Assembly (NCBI GenBank): GCA_013821525.1
Contig: JACDGR010000248.1
Location: 1 to 5,490, forward strand
Direction: 5' to 3'
DNA length: 5,490 nucleotides
DNA from: Actinomycetota bacterium
GTDB taxonomy: Bacteria > Actinomycetota > Thermoleophilia > Gaiellales > Gaiellaceae
Shown: positions 5,186 through 5,490 of the stretch, one piece after another
How the letters are laid out: each line of letters opens with the position of its first letter
Position numbering within the stretch: position 1 is the stretch's first letter
Made by a program: the position numbers and the translations under genes
The notes under the pieces: model-generated
What the model was told of the DNA's origin: nothing
The model's input: the letters and a program-made list of their open reading frames with translations, nothing else
Database searches by the model: none

Positions 5186-5437
5186 ATGGCCGACGCGCCC
5201 TCCATCCGCATCGAGTACTGCGTTCCCTGAAGCGCGCTGCCAAACGCCACCAGTCTGGTGGCGCGGATTCTCGAGGAGCTGGAGCCGGTCGTCGGCTCCG
5301 TGGAGGTCGTGCCCGGAGCCGGGGGAATCTTCGACGTGCACGTCGACGGCGACCTCGTCTTCACGAAGAAGATGATCGGCCGCTATCCAAACCCGGCTGA
5401 CGTGCTCCCGCTGATCCGCGAGCGCCTCGGCGTCTGA
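5186..5437 (+). CDS. SelW/Rdx-family selenoprotein with in-frame TGA (Sec) in a CxxU motif
   Basis: Translating through TGA 5228-5230 gives 83 residues. The N-terminus MADAPSIRIEYCVP is followed by U15, giving Cys12-Val-Pro-Sec15 after a first beta strand, exactly where SelT/SelW/SelH (Rdx) proteins carry CxxC or CxxU. After the TGA come a helix (about 22-34, SLVARILEELEP), strand VEVVPG, then GAGGIFDVHVDGDLVF and KKMIGRYP (61-68), and a final helix to 83; these are the family's typical strands and its Gly-Gly, DG and GR(Y/F)P landmarks. Length is normal for bacterial members. It adopts a thioredoxin-like fold and is presumed to act as a thiol/selenol oxidoreductase in the cytoplasm; substrates are unknown. 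ATG 5186 is the only possible start, since an in-frame TGA lies at 5180-5182. A hairpin follows the Sec codon. Alternative: a Cys-form gene inactivated by a TGC-to-TGA mutation, made less likely by the hairpin and the intact downstream frame. Confidence 0.85.
5228..5266 (+). promoter_or_regulatory. Candidate bacterial SECIS element immediately after the Sec codon
   Basis: The UGA is followed by a hairpin: arm CGCCACC (5245-5251), loop AGUCU (5252-5256), arm GGUGGCG (5257-5263), a 7-bp perfect stem that can gain one A-U pair. Below it, an AAA/C internal loop is closed by C5240-C5241 pairing with G5265-G5266. The loop holds a G-U pair of nucleotides, as does the E. coli fdhF loop AGGUCU bound by SelB. 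Counting U of UGA as 1, the G-U falls at 26-27, against 23-24 in fdhF. The element lies within the coding region, as bacterial SECIS elements do. Confidence 0.7.
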
Positions 5438-5490
5438 CGAGCGTCCGCTCCACTGCGGCGCGGGGGGCTGGGGCGCTGATCAGCTCGACA
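5438..5490. other. Right-edge stretch with no supported feature
   Basis: 53 bases follow the selenoprotein stop. They are G-rich (a GCGGCGCGGGGGGC-like run) and contain only a weak 4-bp hairpin (GAGC/GCTC, 5439-5450) with no T-run. I see no terminator, start site or coding sequence that can be supported before the window ends. Confidence 0.4.

Noticed and set aside
5228..5230. TGA as an ordinary stop or simple nonsense mutation
   Set aside because: Family-specific sequence continues intact for 68 residues after it, the TGA falls exactly at the redox-active Cys/Sec position, and a SECIS-like hairpin follows; mutation cannot be fully excluded without the genome's sel genes.
5115..5400. + strand frames 5115-5375 and 5137-5400 and minus frames 5135-5341 and 5170-5364 at the right end
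   Set aside because: They are Ser/Arg-rich with no domain; the Sec-containing frame at 5186-5437 explains the sequence with a known family.

Overview
This is a GC-rich bacterial window (my estimate is mid-60% GC) with strongly G/C-ending codons and several ATG starts placed just after TANNNT-type -10 hexamers. That combination, plus an FprA-type reductase and a FumC that I recall as closest to the mycobacterial enzymes, suggests an actinobacterium. A deep lineage such as Thermoleophilia is possible, but that is an inference from style and not a proven assignment. There are no rRNA, tRNA, CRISPR or IS features.

Layout. Five genes read leftward. From right to left they are: an FprA-like ferredoxin-NADP+ reductase (3761-5116); a 54-residue zinc-ribbon protein (3537-3701); class II fumarase fumC (2185-3495); a small secreted protein with a carboxypeptidase-regulatory-like fold (1725-2141); and a large exported or membrane-anchored BNR/sortilin-type beta-propeller protein that runs off the left edge (1-1488). 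At the right end one gene reads rightward, divergent from the reductase (5186-5437). The gaps between the fpr, zinc-ribbon, fumC and carboxypeptidase-like genes are about 40-60 bp, so shared transcripts are possible, although several genes also carry their own -10-like elements.

Main discovery. The rightward gene is a SelW/Rdx-family protein that becomes visible only if an in-frame TGA at 5228-5230 is read as selenocysteine. It gives an 83-residue protein with a C-V-P-U redox motif, the family's Gly-Gly/DG/GR(Y/F)P landmarks after the TGA, and a strong hairpin with a G-U-containing apical loop placed where bacterial SECIS elements sit. An ordinary gene caller would split or miss it. It shares a 69-bp divergent intergenic region with the NADPH-dependent reductase, so a linked redox role is possible but unproven.

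Second discovery. Directly upstream of the beta-propeller gene, in the same reading frame and with no stop between, lies a clear Arc-type ribbon-helix-helix DNA-binding domain (about 1536-1635). Read as one protein, this is a cytoplasmic DNA-binding domain, a single membrane segment and an extracellular beta-propeller, resembling a membrane-bound transcription regulator. The alternative is a decayed RHH gene beside a normally exported propeller, because a good Shine-Dalgarno lies before the internal ATG at 1488. A perfect 12-bp palindrome and a -35/-10 pair lie just upstream.

Housekeeping content: fumC serves the TCA cycle and FprA supplies or drains electrons between NADPH and ferredoxins.
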